A stretch of DNA of 64,000 bases from Bacillota bacterium (GCA_023398815.1 JAEWRW010000046.1:1-64000), one strand, 5' to 3'; shown: positions 8,742 through 17,323, counted from the first letter of the stretch. A program made the numbers and translations. Notes: generated from the sequence alone by a model not told the origin.

Positions 8742-11402
8742 TCAAGAACCTTTGTCTTCATACGCCTCCTCCGCGTGCCCCGCCGCCAGCTGCTTTGCAA
8801 AAGCCGCCACGACCTGCGGGTCGTACTGGCGGCCGGCCAGGGCCTGCAACTCATCCAGCGCCTCGGCCTGGGTGTATTGGCGGCTGCCATACCTGCCGCA
8901 GCGCATGGCATCGTAGCTGTCGGTCACCGCCAGAATGCGGGAATACAGCGGGATGTCCTCCCCCTTCAAGTGGCGCGGGTACCCACTGCCATCCATGCGT
9001 TCGTGGTGGCACAGCAGGAAGTCGCCCATCCACGCCAGCTCCCGGTTGGCCTTGATGATGTGATACCCAACCTCGGGGTGACGGCGCATTTCCTTCCAGT
9101 TCGATTCGCTCAGCGACCCCTTTTTGTCCAGTATTCTCCCATTGATGACGATCTTACCAATGTCATGCACCCGGGCCACCTGGCGCAGTTCTTCGTTGCG
9201 CTCCGCAGGCAGACCCAGTGCCGCGCCGGTGCGGGCCGCCAGCTCACAGACACGCTGGGCATGCTGGCGTTCCCATGGTACCCGCCGGAAGAGCTCCTCC
9301 AGCAGGGTGCCGGCCAGTTTGCCATTCTCCTGCTGGGCCTCCCGCGTCTTGTTGCGGTACATGGTGTCCTCGGCCAGGCTCATGGCGTCGTTGAAGGGCT
9401 GCACACTCTCCTGCTTGGTGTAGCTGCCCAAGGAAATGGACAGATCGACCAGGCCCACCTTGTGTCCTTGGGTCGCATTTTTGAGCCGTTCCATCAGGCT
9501 CGCTGCCTCATCGGGGCCAGTGCGGGGCAGCAGCAGCACAAATTCATCGCCACCCCAGCGGGCCAGAATGTCATCGCGCCGGCAGACGGAGGAGAGTACC
9601 TCTGCCGCCTTGCGCAGCAGGTCGTCGCCAGCCAGGTGCCCAAAGACGTCATTGGCGAGCTTCAGGCCGTTCACATCCCCCATAACAATGGTGAGCGGTA
9701 GGTTGCGTTCCACGTCCAGCCGGTGCAGCTCCTCCTCAAAGAAGCGCCGATTGTAGAGGCCCGTCAGGCTGTCGTGGTAGCTGAGGTAGGCAATGGCGCG
9801 CTGTTTGTTCTTCTCCTCGGTCACGTCGTCGAAGGCGACGACGATGCTACGCACCCGGCCCTGCTGTCGCGCGGCAGATACCCCACCGGTAATGAAATAT
9901 TCCATGCCGTTGCGAGACTGTAGAATGCAACCCGCCAGCGGCAGGGTGCCCTGTTCTCTGCCGTCGGTAAAGCAATCCACCGGGCAGACATGGGGATAGC
10001 GGGTGTTCTCGTCAACGATGCGAAACACATCCTGAAGGGGCTGGCCTATGGCATCCTGTTCCTGCCAGCCGGTCAGCAGTGCCGCCCGGTCGTTGATGAT
10101 GGTCACAATGCCATTGACGTCGGTGGCAATGACCGCCTCGCTGAGCACAGCAATGGTGGAGCGGAAGAACTCGCGCTCCTCGGCCAGGCGCTGCTCCGAG
10201 CGCTTGCGCCGTACGATCTGCAGCGTACTCTCCAGCAGGATTGTCACCTGCCAGAGGTCCATGGAGTCATAATCCGTCTCCTTGTTGGCCAGGCCAATCG
10301 TCAGCAGCACGCCTTCCTGGTCGTTCATCGGCATCAGCAAAAGGGTGCGAACCTCGTCGGTCAGCTTTGACAAGGGCGAGGGGGGGATGGTGTCGCCCAC
10401 CCCCAGCAAAACCGGACGCTGCCGTTCCTCCACTTCCCGCAGGAAATCCACCGGCCCCGCAACCAGCGATGCCCACGCATCCGCCTGCCGCGCCCGAGCT
10501 GAACGGGACCACAGCCACCGCTCTGCCTCACTTCCATCGCCTTTGTTGATGATAAACCCCAGAGCGCTGCCGGTCAGCTTCAGGATCTCCTCCAGCACGT
10601 AGGCGAGAATCTCATCCTCGCCGTCGCCGCTGTGGTTGAACACCTTCACCAAGCTTTCGTTGCGCTGGTTGCTTTTGCGCACCTCTTCCTGGGCCAGCAC
10701 GGTCTCGGTCACATCCCGAAAGACCGTGACGAAGCGCCCCGGTTCGTGGCTGAACACCGACACATCCAGGTACTTCCCCTTGGGTGCGAAAAAGGACTGA
10801 AAGCGATCGGGCTGGCCGGTGCGCACCACCCGGGCGTACTGCTCCAGGAACGCGGGTTCCTCCGTGCCATAGAGTTCATCCCCCAGGCGGCCGATGGCCT
10901 GCTCCCGTGAGATGTGCATGATTCGCTCAAACCCAGGGTTGACGTCCAGCGTGCGGTAATTGACAGGCTCCCCCGTCTCGTCATACACCATCTCCCGCAC
11001 GCAGACGCCCTCGGTCATCGACTCAAACAGCAACCGATAATGGGTGGTACTGACCAGAAGCGGCTGACTTGTTCCCCAGCGCCTCTGCAAATCCCGAACA
11101 AAAACGAGCCGCAGCGGGGTCTCCAACTCCACCGATGTGGAAGACACCTCCACCGGGAAAGGACGGCCATCCTTGTGGAAGTGGGTCGTTTCCAGCGGCA
11201 GCCCCTCAGCCAGGGCCTGTTGGGCCAGGCTGTCCGGGAACTCCCCCCTCCACAGATCTGCCAGCGTCAGCGCCAGCATTTCCTCCTGGGTATAGCCATA
11301 GGCAACCAGCGCAGCTGGGTTTGCCTGCAGAATGCTTCCCTCAAGGTCGGTGACGAGCACAATGTCCCGGGCCTTTCGAAAGAGGGTATCAAAGCGTTGC
11401 AA
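8742..11402 (-). CDS. PAS-PAS-GAF-PAS-GGDEF-HD-GYP signalling protein
   Basis: An 886-residue cytoplasmic protein with no clear membrane span. Its order is PAS (about 1-115), PAS (about 122-240), a GAF-like segment (about 255-405), PAS (about 415-535), GGDEF (about 540-690) and HD-GYP (about 710-875). The cyclase motif GGDEF is intact at 617-621. The HD-GYP has HD at 746-747 and HHE at 799-801, followed by DGSGYP. Both synthesis and breakdown of a cyclic dinucleotide are therefore possible; which dominates cannot be seen. The start is TTG 11402, preceded by AAGGCGG nine bases upstream; no ATG fits as well. GlpP lies 26 bases upstream in the same direction. Confidence 0.9.
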   Translation of the reverse strand: MQRFDTLFRKARDIVLVTDLEGSILQANPAALVAYGYTQEEMLALTLADLWRGEFPDSLAQQALAEGLPLETTHFHKDGRPFPVEVSSTSVELETPLRLVFVRDLQRRWGTSQPLLVSTTHYRLLFESMTEGVCVREMVYDETGEPVNYRTLDVNPGFERIMHISREQAIGRLGDELYGTEEPAFLEQYARVVRTGQPDRFQSFFAPKGKYLDVSVFSHEPGRFVTVFRDVTETVLAQEEVRKSNQRNESLVKVFNHSGDGEDEILAYVLEEILKLTGSALGFIINKGDGSEAERWLWSRSARARQADAWASLVAGPVDFLREVEERQRPVLLGVGDTIPPSPLSKLTDEVRTLLLMPMNDQEGVLLTIGLANKETDYDSMDLWQVTILLESTLQIVRRKRSEQRLAEEREFFRSTIAVLSEAVIATDVNGIVTIINDRAALLTGWQEQDAIGQPLQDVFRIVDENTRYPHVCPVDCFTDGREQGTLPLAGCILQSRNGMEYFITGGVSAARQQGRVRSIVVAFDDVTEEKNKQRAIAYLSYHDSLTGLYNRRFFEEELHRLDVERNLPLTIVMGDVNGLKLANDVFGHLAGDDLLRKAAEVLSSVCRRDDILARWGGDEFVLLLPRTGPDEAASLMERLKNATQGHKVGLVDLSISLGSYTKQESVQPFNDAMSLAEDTMYRNKTREAQQENGKLAGTLLEELFRRVPWERQHAQRVCELAARTGAALGLPAERNEELRQVARVHDIGKIVINGRILDKKGSLSESNWKEMRRHPEVGYHIIKANRELAWMGDFLLCHHERMDGSGYPRHLKGEDIPLYSRILAVTDSYDAMRCGRYGSRQYTQAEALDELQALAGRQYDPQVVAAFAKQLAAGHAEEAYEDKGS

Positions 11403-11428
11403 ATGGCGTTACCGCCTTTCCACAAATA

Positions 11429-11995
11429 TCATTCATACCAAAGAGCATACGCGCTGGTGGAAACCGCCAGGGCCCCCGCCGCCAAGGCGTCGATGATCTC
11501 CGCCCGTTCGGTCACCATGCCGCCGGCGATGACTGGCCTGCCCGCCCCACCAAACTGCCCGATGGCCTTGGGGATGAGGCCCGGCATGATCTCCACAAAA
11601 TCCGGCTCGCTCTGACAGACCAGCTGGATGCCGCTGCGGATGGAGGCACTGTCCAGCAGGAACACCCGCTGCACCGCCAGCAACCCCAGCTCTCGGGCTT
11701 TGCGCACCAGGTTTGAGCGGGTGGTGATGATGCCCGCCGGCTTCCAGTGGCGGGCGGCGTAAGTGAGCCCCGCCTCGTCCCGCCCCACGCCCTCAATGAG
11801 GTCCATGTGCAGGAACACCAGCTTGTCTCCGGCGGCAAGCTCCGCCAGAATGTCATCCATCGTGAGGATTGTACCGCCCAGCACAAAGACCACCGACACC
11901 GGGGAACGCGCCGCGTTGCGGGCATCCTCGGCCGTCTTCACGGCGGCGATCACCGGCCCGTCCACCATGGCAGCGTAGGCCTCTTGAAAGGTCAT
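11429..11995 (-). CDS. glpP: GlpP-type antiterminator / PcrB-like TIM-barrel protein
   Basis: A 188-residue protein of the glycerol-3-phosphate responsive antiterminator family. Family signs are PVIAAVKT near the N-terminus, GGTILTMDDI, VFLHMDLIEGVGRDEAGLTY, GIITTRSNLV, and the end GRPVIAGGMVTERAEIIDALAAGALAVSTSAYALW. In Bacillus GlpP binds glpD leader mRNA; no glycerol gene is in this window, so its RNA target is unknown here. The ATG at 11995 follows GGGAGGGAGC. The longer reading frame upstream has no second ribosome binding site. It is probably co-transcribed with the PAS/GGDEF/HD-GYP gene. Confidence 0.88.
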   Translation of the reverse strand: MTFQEAYAAMVDGPVIAAVKTAEDARNAARSPVSVVFVLGGTILTMDDILAELAAGDKLVFLHMDLIEGVGRDEAGLTYAARHWKPAGIITTRSNLVRKARELGLLAVQRVFLLDSASIRSGIQLVCQSEPDFVEIMPGLIPKAIGQFGGAGRPVIAGGMVTERAEIIDALAAGALAVSTSAYALWYE

Positions 11996-12102
11996 GGTGC
12001 TCCCTCCCCACCCATTTCTTTCCATTATACCAAAGGGAACCATAGCACACCATGGGCATATAACGCTTGCCAAGGCAGGCAAGCCATTCATTTGTAAAAT
12101 GA

Positions 12103-12124
12103 GGGGGAAGCGTGTGCTTCCCCC
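12103..12124 (-). terminator. Hairpin terminator after the acyl-CoA synthetase
   Basis: A perfect 9-bp stem GGGGGAAGC/GCTTCCCCC with a four-base loop. On the minus strand it is flanked by AAA before and TCATTTT after. Confidence 0.65.
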
Positions 12125-12181
12125 TTTGGATGCTATTTTATGATACGGTACCTGCCGGTTTCCTGTCAAGGAAAAATACGT

Positions 12182-13846
12182 TCACGCCGTCTCAATGGCG
12201 TCGGCTTCCTCCAGGTGCAGCAGGGCGACGCCCATCTCCCGCAGCTTAAACTTTTGGATCTTCCCGCTGGCCGTCATGGGGAACTCCTCCACAAAGTGGA
12301 TGTAGCGGGGCGCTTTGTGGCGGGAGAGCCGCTCCCGGGTGTAGGCCACCAAGTCCTCGGCTGTTGCGCCACCCTGCTCCTTCAGGATGACGAAGGCATA
12401 GACTTCCTCGCCGTAGACCTTGTCGGGCACGCCGACGACCTGCACATCCCGCACCGCGGGGTGAGTGTACAGGAACTCCTCAATCTCCCGGGGGTAGATG
12501 TTCTCCCCCCCGCGGATGATCATGTCCTTCAGCCGCCCGGTGATCTTGAAATACCCATCTTCGTCCATCGTACCCAGGTCGCCGGTGTGCAGCCAGCCAG
12601 CCTCGTCGATGGCCTGGCGGGTGGCCTCGGGCATCTTGTAGTAACCCTTCATAATATTGAAGCCGCGCGCGACAATCTCCCCCTGGGTATCGGGCGGCAG
12701 GTCCCGACCGGTCTCGGGGTCGACGATCTTCACTTCCATGTTGGGCAGCACTTTGCCCACGGTGGCGACCCGCTTCTCGATGGGGTCGTGGGTACGCGTT
12801 TGGGTGACGACCGGAGAGGCCTCTGTCTGGCCGTAGGCGATGGTAATCTCCGACATGTTCATCTCGTCCACCACCCGGCGCATCACCTGCACCGGGCAGG
12901 GCGAGCCGGCCATGATGCCGGTGCGCAGTGACGAATAGTCGTATTTTTTGAAGTCGGCATTCTCCAATATGGCGATGAACATGGTGGGTACGCCGTGCAC
13001 TGCCGTGCAACGCTCCCACTCCAGCGCCTGCATCACCTTGAGGGGATTGAAGTGCTCAATCATGACCATGGTGGTGGCGTGGGTGACGGATGCCATGACG
13101 CCCAGCACACAGCCGAAGCAATGGAACAGCGGCACCGGGATGCACAGCCGGTCTGCCGTGGAGAACGCCATGCAGTCGCCAATCATCTTGCCATCGTTGA
13201 TGACGTTGTAGTGGGTCAGCATCACGCCCTTGGGGAAACCGGTGGTGCCGGACGTATACTGCATGTTGATGACGTCGTGGGGTGTGAGCTCGGCCTTGCG
13301 GGCGGCGAGCGCCTCATCGGACACCGCCTCGCCCATGGCATAGAGATCGTCAAAGGCGAACATGCCCGACTCGCGCTTGTCCCCCACCAGCACGACGTTC
13401 TTGAGGCAGGGCAGCCGATGGGAGACGAGCTGCCCTGGTTCGCTGCCCGCGAGCTCCGGGCAGAGCTCGTGGACGATGTCGGTGTAGCTGGAGTCCTTAA
13501 ACCCCTGCGTCAGCACCAGCGTGGTGGAGTCGGACTGCCGCAGCAGATATTCGGCCTCAAAGATCTTATAGTTGGTGTTGACCGTGACCAGCACCGCACC
13601 CATCTTGGCGGTGGAGAACATGCACAGCAGCCATTCGGGGTAGTTTGTGGCCCAGATGGACACATGGTCGCCCTTGCCCACCCCCATGGCCATGAAGCCC
13701 TTGGCCAGCCGGTCACAGCGGTCGTTGAACTCCCGATAGGTCCAGCGAACTCCCTCATGGGGGTAGACGACCGCCTCTTGGTCGGGGTGGTCCGCCGCCT
13801 GTCTCTCCAATAGTTGCCCCATCGTGCAATTGAGCATCTGTTCCAT
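12182..13846 (-). CDS. AMP-dependent acyl-CoA synthetase (medium/long-chain fatty acid type)
   Basis: A 554-residue adenylate-forming enzyme that would activate a carboxylic acid with ATP and CoA. The AMP-binding P-loop-like motif reads YTSGTTGFPKG (about 200-210). The A5 motif is YGQTEASPV and the hinge region GWLHTGDLG...DGYFKITGRLKDMIIRGGENIYP. The catalytic lysine is in the closing motif TASGKIQKFKLRE. It resembles FadD/AcsA-type enzymes for fatty acids more than acetate enzymes; chain length cannot be told. AGGTGGGGGG precedes the ATG. The gene sits directly behind a T-box leader with a strong promoter, which is unexpected for this family. Confidence 0.9.
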   Translation of the reverse strand: MEQMLNCTMGQLLERQAADHPDQEAVVYPHEGVRWTYREFNDRCDRLAKGFMAMGVGKGDHVSIWATNYPEWLLCMFSTAKMGAVLVTVNTNYKIFEAEYLLRQSDSTTLVLTQGFKDSSYTDIVHELCPELAGSEPGQLVSHRLPCLKNVVLVGDKRESGMFAFDDLYAMGEAVSDEALAARKAELTPHDVINMQYTSGTTGFPKGVMLTHYNVINDGKMIGDCMAFSTADRLCIPVPLFHCFGCVLGVMASVTHATTMVMIEHFNPLKVMQALEWERCTAVHGVPTMFIAILENADFKKYDYSSLRTGIMAGSPCPVQVMRRVVDEMNMSEITIAYGQTEASPVVTQTRTHDPIEKRVATVGKVLPNMEVKIVDPETGRDLPPDTQGEIVARGFNIMKGYYKMPEATRQAIDEAGWLHTGDLGTMDEDGYFKITGRLKDMIIRGGENIYPREIEEFLYTHPAVRDVQVVGVPDKVYGEEVYAFVILKEQGGATAEDLVAYTRERLSRHKAPRYIHFVEEFPMTASGKIQKFKLREMGVALLHLEEADAIETA

Positions 13847-13868
13847 GGGTTCCCCCCACCTCTCTCAC

Positions 13869-14154
13869 AAAAATAACACGACCCTTCGCCTGCCAGAGGC
13901 GAAGGGTCGTTTCGCGGTACCACTCTGATTGACGCCGAAGCGTCATCTCCACGGGCACGGATGATGCCCTGTCCGGGGTTACGGCCGGCTACCGTCCAAG
14001 CCTACCAGCCCGCATTGCTTGCAATGCCATTGCCTTCGGTTGGCTACTCCGGGGCGAGAAGGAAATCACTTGCCCTGCCACCTTGCACCATCCGGCGGCT
14101 CTCTGTGTGGACGTGGCGTTTCCGCATCCCCATCGTCGTATTTTCCGCTATTTT
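13869..14154 (-). ncRNA. T-box leader RNA, specifier reads CUC (leucine)
   Basis: On the minus strand the canonical T-box sequence AGAGTGGTACCGCG (core at 13913-13922) is followed by a perfect 13-bp terminator stem (13878-13910) and a T-rich tail. Stem I is complete: the distal part has AGAGAGCCGCC, the loop GGATGGTGCAA and GGTGGC pairing back. Lower down GGAAA pairs with TTTCC, and GGGG with CCCC. The 3' side of the internal loop between these helices is UUCUCG. By position (three bases, then one purine, then the helix) the specifier is CUC, leucine (14056-14058). The variable base of the T-box is U, which pairs with the discriminator A that leucine tRNA carries. It ends 23 bases before the acyl-CoA synthetase start. 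Confidence 0.88.
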
Positions 14155-14160
14155 ATTGGG

Positions 14161-14189
14161 ATTATATGCCCTGCGCAACCAGTTGTCAA
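14161..14189 (-). promoter_or_regulatory. Consensus sigma-A promoter of the T-box leader
   Basis: A perfect TTGACA (14184-14189) and a perfect TATAAT (14161-14166) are exactly 17 bases apart on the minus strand. Transcription should begin near 14154, just before stem I of the T-box. Confidence 0.9.
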
Positions 14190-14216
14190 TCCTTGTGGCC
14201 CCACCGCATTTCCGCT

Positions 14217-14897
14217 TTATTGTCTAGATTTGTCGAGCGTGCCATTGCGCGGTGGCGCTTGGGGTTCCATCGCCGCTCTTGCGTCCCGCAGGCGGATGTA
14301 CTCCTGCAGGCAAACCGGCAAGTAACGGATCTCGGTGCGGTTGTCAATGGCGACTTGCTCGCCAGTGAAGACCGGCTGGCCATCCACCAACCGCAGGTGA
14401 ATGGTGGCCTTGCGCGCCCGATTGGGTGTCAGCTGGCAGATGGCCCGTGTCGTGACCTCCTCGATGTCCTGCGCCAGGGCAAAGAGCACGCTGCTGCCCT
14501 CAAAAGGGTTGCCAAAGGCATCTACCTTCAGGCCAAAGCAGATGACCGGTAGATCGAGGTATGTCACCACCCGGCAGAGATCCCACACGTTGGCGCGGCC
14601 CAGGAACTGTGCCTCATCGATGAGCACGATGGCCGCCGGGTTCCTTTGCAGCTCCTGCGCGATACGCTCGTAGAGCCACCCCTCCTCCTCGGCCGTATCA
14701 ATGAGGAAGTCGCTTTGGCGGCGAATCTGCCCATTCTCCAGCCGGCTGATGACGTAAGGCCCTTCCTTGGTGTCCATGGCGGGCTTCAGCACCAACGCCC
14801 GCAGGCCGTTGTTGGCCTCATAGTCGTGGGCGATCTGCAGCAGTTGGGTGGATTTGCCCGCATTCATCACCGCGTAGCGAAAGTAGAGCTTGGCCAT
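14217..14897 (-). CDS. tdk: Thymidine kinase (type II)
   Basis: A 226-residue enzyme that phosphorylates thymidine in the salvage pathway. The P-loop is VMNAGKST (K15), the Walker-B-like motif VLIDEAQFLG, and the lid/substrate region ICFGLKVDAFGNPFEGS. The zinc lobe is unusual. Where the family has CxxC, this protein has C-Q-L-T followed by PNRARKAT, and the second pair reads C-L-Q-E, so two of four usual ligands are absent. GGAGGGGG lies before ATG 14897. The reading frame extends further upstream but without a start context. The gene lies between the T-box promoter and an MBL gene 68 bases upstream. Confidence 0.9.
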   Translation of the reverse strand: MAKLYFRYAVMNAGKSTQLLQIAHDYEANNGLRALVLKPAMDTKEGPYVISRLENGQIRRQSDFLIDTAEEEGWLYERIAQELQRNPAAIVLIDEAQFLGRANVWDLCRVVTYLDLPVICFGLKVDAFGNPFEGSSVLFALAQDIEEVTTRAICQLTPNRARKATIHLRLVDGQPVFTGEQVAIDNRTEIRYLPVCLQEYIRLRDARAAMEPQAPPRNGTLDKSRQ

Positions 14898-14965
14898 CGT
14901 TGCGTTCCCCCTCCAGTGTTGGCAACCAGTATACCCGATAGGGCCTGCGATGCCAACGGGTGGAT

Positions 14966-15631
14966 TCAGCGCACCAGGAAGTAGTTGTCGTGGCCGGGGA
15001 TGACGATGTCGGCATTGCCCCGCACCCAGGCCAAGGAATGCTGGGCGGCTTCGGCATCCTCCTCGTATTCGCAGGTAGAGTGGCGGAAATGGGGCCGCGA
15101 CATGACCGCGTCGCCGGTGGCTACGATGCACCGCCCCTCGTGGCAGAAGGCAACGCCGTGGACATCCCGTGTGTGGCCGGGCAGTGGCACCACGCACACG
15201 CCGGGCAGGAACTCGCCTTCGGCGGGCAGCACACGGCTCTCGTCAATGCCCGGCGTGCCCTTCAGGCGCTCGATGGTCGCCGGGGCCGCCAACCATTGGG
15301 CCTGGGGGAAGCAATTGCACCCCACAGCGTGGTCGCCGTGGCAGTGGGTGATAAAGCAATGGGTGACGGCCTCGGGCCGCAGGCCGCTGCGGCGGTTGAG
15401 GTCAAACCAGAACTCCTCGGGCTCCACCCGCTCGGTGGGGTCGATGACCAGCACATAGGGCGTGCCGTCGGCCTGCACCCCGCGCACCAGGGTGGATGTG
15501 CAGGTGAAGGGCTTCCCGCGGGGGCGGTTGTCCTCCCGCTCGCCGTAGTAGCGGTTCCAGCTGATGTGACCAATGACAAGGATTTCGTAATCGCGCACGC
15601 TGCCTTGCAGGGTGGGGAAGGAAGTGGACAT
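14966..15631 (-). CDS. MBL-fold metallo-hydrolase
   Basis: A 221-residue protein with the metallo-beta-lactamase signature H96-x-H98-x-D100-H101 (THCHGDHAVG). Later metal-binding positions are PLPGHTRD, VATGDAV and VIPGHD. It resembles small hydroxyacylglutathione-hydrolase-like enzymes; the substrate is unknown. ATG 15631 is chosen because CCGGAGG lies seven bases upstream. There is no signal peptide. A promoter about 190 bases upstream leaves a long untranslated leader containing a GGGGCAG/CTGCCCC hairpin; a nearer extended -10 box (TGCTATACT) may be a second promoter. Confidence 0.85.
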   Translation of the reverse strand: MSTSFPTLQGSVRDYEILVIGHISWNRYYGEREDNRPRGKPFTCTSTLVRGVQADGTPYVLVIDPTERVEPEEFWFDLNRRSGLRPEAVTHCFITHCHGDHAVGCNCFPQAQWLAAPATIERLKGTPGIDESRVLPAEGEFLPGVCVVPLPGHTRDVHGVAFCHEGRCIVATGDAVMSRPHFRHSTCEYEEDAEAAQHSLAWVRGNADIVIPGHDNYFLVR

Positions 15632-15829
15632 GGTAAACCTCCGGTTCCGTCGGCGGGCGACGGGTTGTGGCAGCAGTATAGCAGGTTTTGGCTGGTGCCG
15701 CCACGCAGGGGTATACAACAACGGGGCAGCCGCTGCTGCCCCTGATCCTTCATTCCGGCCGCCGCAGCCGCCCCAAACAGCGGTGCACTGCACGGAGAGT
15801 CTCGATGAATTTTCTCTTTTGACATGATT

Positions 15830-15858
15830 ATATTACCACAAATTTAAAGAAAAGTCAA
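15830..15858 (-). promoter_or_regulatory. Promoter upstream of the MBL gene
   Basis: TTGACT (15853-15858) and TAATAT (15830-15835) are 17 bases apart on the minus strand, in an AT-rich patch unlike its surroundings. It would give a leader of about 190 bases before the MBL start codon. Confidence 0.6.
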
Positions 15859-15912
15859 GTCTTGTGGCCCCACACACAAAGGAGTAAAGAATAGGAGAAG
15901 GAGTTGATGCAC

Positions 15913-16827
15913 ATGCAAAACACAAGCACCACCGCGCTGGTGAGCGCCTTCGCCCGCGCTTTCCATCACCGGCACCACAACCCAACCATCTACGACGACC
16001 CGCTGGCCGACCGCCTACTGACCCCGCAGGAGTACGAGGGCATCGCCCGCCACATGAGCCAAGGAATCGGGTTCTTCTGCCCTGGCTTTACCGGCAGTGA
16101 GGAGGATGCCCTGCGCTGGGTCGCGGCCCAGCAGCTCTGCCCCACGCCGGTGGGGCGGGCGGCATTCGCCGAGCAGGCGTTGGAGATGGCTTGCGGACAG
16201 GGCTTGACACAGTACGTGAACGTTGCCGCAGGGTTTGACACCTTCGCTTTTCGCGCGCCTGCCTGGGCCGGGGGCCTGCAGGTGTGGGAGCTGGACCACC
16301 CCGCCACCGGGCAGGAGAAGCAAGCGAGGTTGCAGGCTGCCGGCATCGCCGTGCCCGGCAACGTCCGGTTTCTCTCCATCGACCTCAATGAGCAGAGCTG
16401 GGCCCACGCTCTGCATGCCGACCCAGCGTTCCACCCCGAGCGCCTTTGCTTTTTCGCCTTCCTCGGCATCGCCTACTATCTGCCGGAGGAGGCCCTGCGC
16501 AACGCCTTCCGTTCGCTGGCGGCGCTGTGCCCCCGCGGCAGCCTGCTTGCCTTCGATTACCCCGACGAGGACGCCCTGACAGACCGCGCCAGTGACCGTG
16601 CCAAGCGCCAGGCAGCGCTGGCTGAGGCAGCCGGAGAACCCATGTTGGCGGGGTACTCCCTTCAACGGATGGAAGCCCTGCTGGCGGACTGTGACTTCGG
16701 TGTGGCAGAACACCTGACACCGCCGCAGATCACCGAGCGGTTCTTCCGCACCCACAACGAGGCCGACCCCGCCCACGCCATGACGGCCTTTGATAACGTC
16801 AACTACTGCCTGGCCGTACGGGCATGA
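15913..16827 (+). CDS. Class I SAM-dependent methyltransferase (LCMT/TIGR00027-like)
   Basis: A 304-residue protein of the leucine-carboxyl-methyltransferase-like family. It has the N-terminal helical cap typical of the group (YDDPLADRLLTPQEY), motif I in TQYVNVAAGFDTFAFR, an acidic ribose-binding residue in QVWELDHP, and FLGIAYYLPEEALRNAF as the post-catalytic loop. The methyl acceptor is unknown. ATG 15913 is chosen because AAGGAG lies nine bases upstream; TTG 15904 and ATG 15907 are too close to it. The gene stands alone and ends in a terminator. Confidence 0.85.
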   Translation: MQNTSTTALVSAFARAFHHRHHNPTIYDDPLADRLLTPQEYEGIARHMSQGIGFFCPGFTGSEEDALRWVAAQQLCPTPVGRAAFAEQALEMACGQGLTQYVNVAAGFDTFAFRAPAWAGGLQVWELDHPATGQEKQARLQAAGIAVPGNVRFLSIDLNEQSWAHALHADPAFHPERLCFFAFLGIAYYLPEEALRNAFRSLAALCPRGSLLAFDYPDEDALTDRASDRAKRQAALAEAAGEPMLAGYSLQRMEALLADCDFGVAEHLTPPQITERFFRTHNEADPAHAMTAFDNVNYCLAVRA

Positions 16828-16830
16828 AGA

Positions 16831-16863
16831 GACCCCGCGTGGAAATCTGCGCGGGGCCTTTTG
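16831..16863 (+). terminator. Terminator of the methyltransferase gene
   Basis: A CCCCGCG/CGCGGGG stem with a ten-base loop is followed by CCTTTTG, 6 bases after the stop codon. Confidence 0.8.
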
Positions 16864-16912
16864 TCAAACTTCCAGTCTTTGTGATGGCCATGCCGTCGCT
16901 CACTTGTCTGCG

Positions 16913-17323
16913 TCAGGCAGCGTCGTCGGTATGCGTTTCTGTCGACGCCTCCTCTTCTGACTTTGGCAGAAACCGCCGCAACAACCCAGCTGGCAGGGAG
17001 AGTTCAAATAGGCACCAGACATACAGCAAAAAGGCCAAACTCCCCCGCGCCGTGGAAAGCTCGTACCCAGGCACAACAAACGGAAGCACAAAAACCGAGG
17101 CCATGGCCGCCAACGCGGCGAGCAGGACGGCGCTGCGCAGCACCACCACCCGTGTCGGCAGCCGCCGCCAACCAGGTGTGAAGTACTTCTCCACACAAAC
17201 GAGCCCCAGGGCGGCGAACAGCACCGGCGGCATGGCGCTCTCCACCTGCTCCGTGGCCAAAACGGCCACCCCCGCCAAGGCCACCGCCGACAGCAACACC
17301 GGCCAAAGAACGCGGCTCTTCAT
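16913..17323 (-). CDS. Small membrane protein, paralogue of the upstream gene
   Basis: A 136-residue protein with about four membrane spans: 1-25, a span around 28-45, about 60-85 and about 95-115. It ends in a charged tail rich in Glu, Ser and Thr. I do not recognise a family. It shares a ground plan with the gene at 17405-17821: a VCVEKYFTP or MCLKNYLSP segment near the middle, then an E-L-S-L-P-A-G-LLRRFLP or E-L-A-M-P-N-G-IFQRLLP segment at the end of the last span. ATG 17323 follows GGGGAGG six bases upstream. Function unknown. Confidence 0.7.
   Translation of the reverse strand: MKSRVLWPVLLSAVALAGVAVLATEQVESAMPPVLFAALGLVCVEKYFTPGWRRLPTRVVVLRSAVLLAALAAMASVFVLPFVVPGYELSTARGSLAFLLYVWCLFELSLPAGLLRRFLPKSEEEASTETHTDDAA

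Noticed and set aside
15262..15825. A 187-residue open frame with ATG just after the promoter upstream of the MBL gene
   Set aside because: It has no ribosome binding site and enters the MBL gene in a wrong frame; the MBL frame has the metal motif and a strong site.
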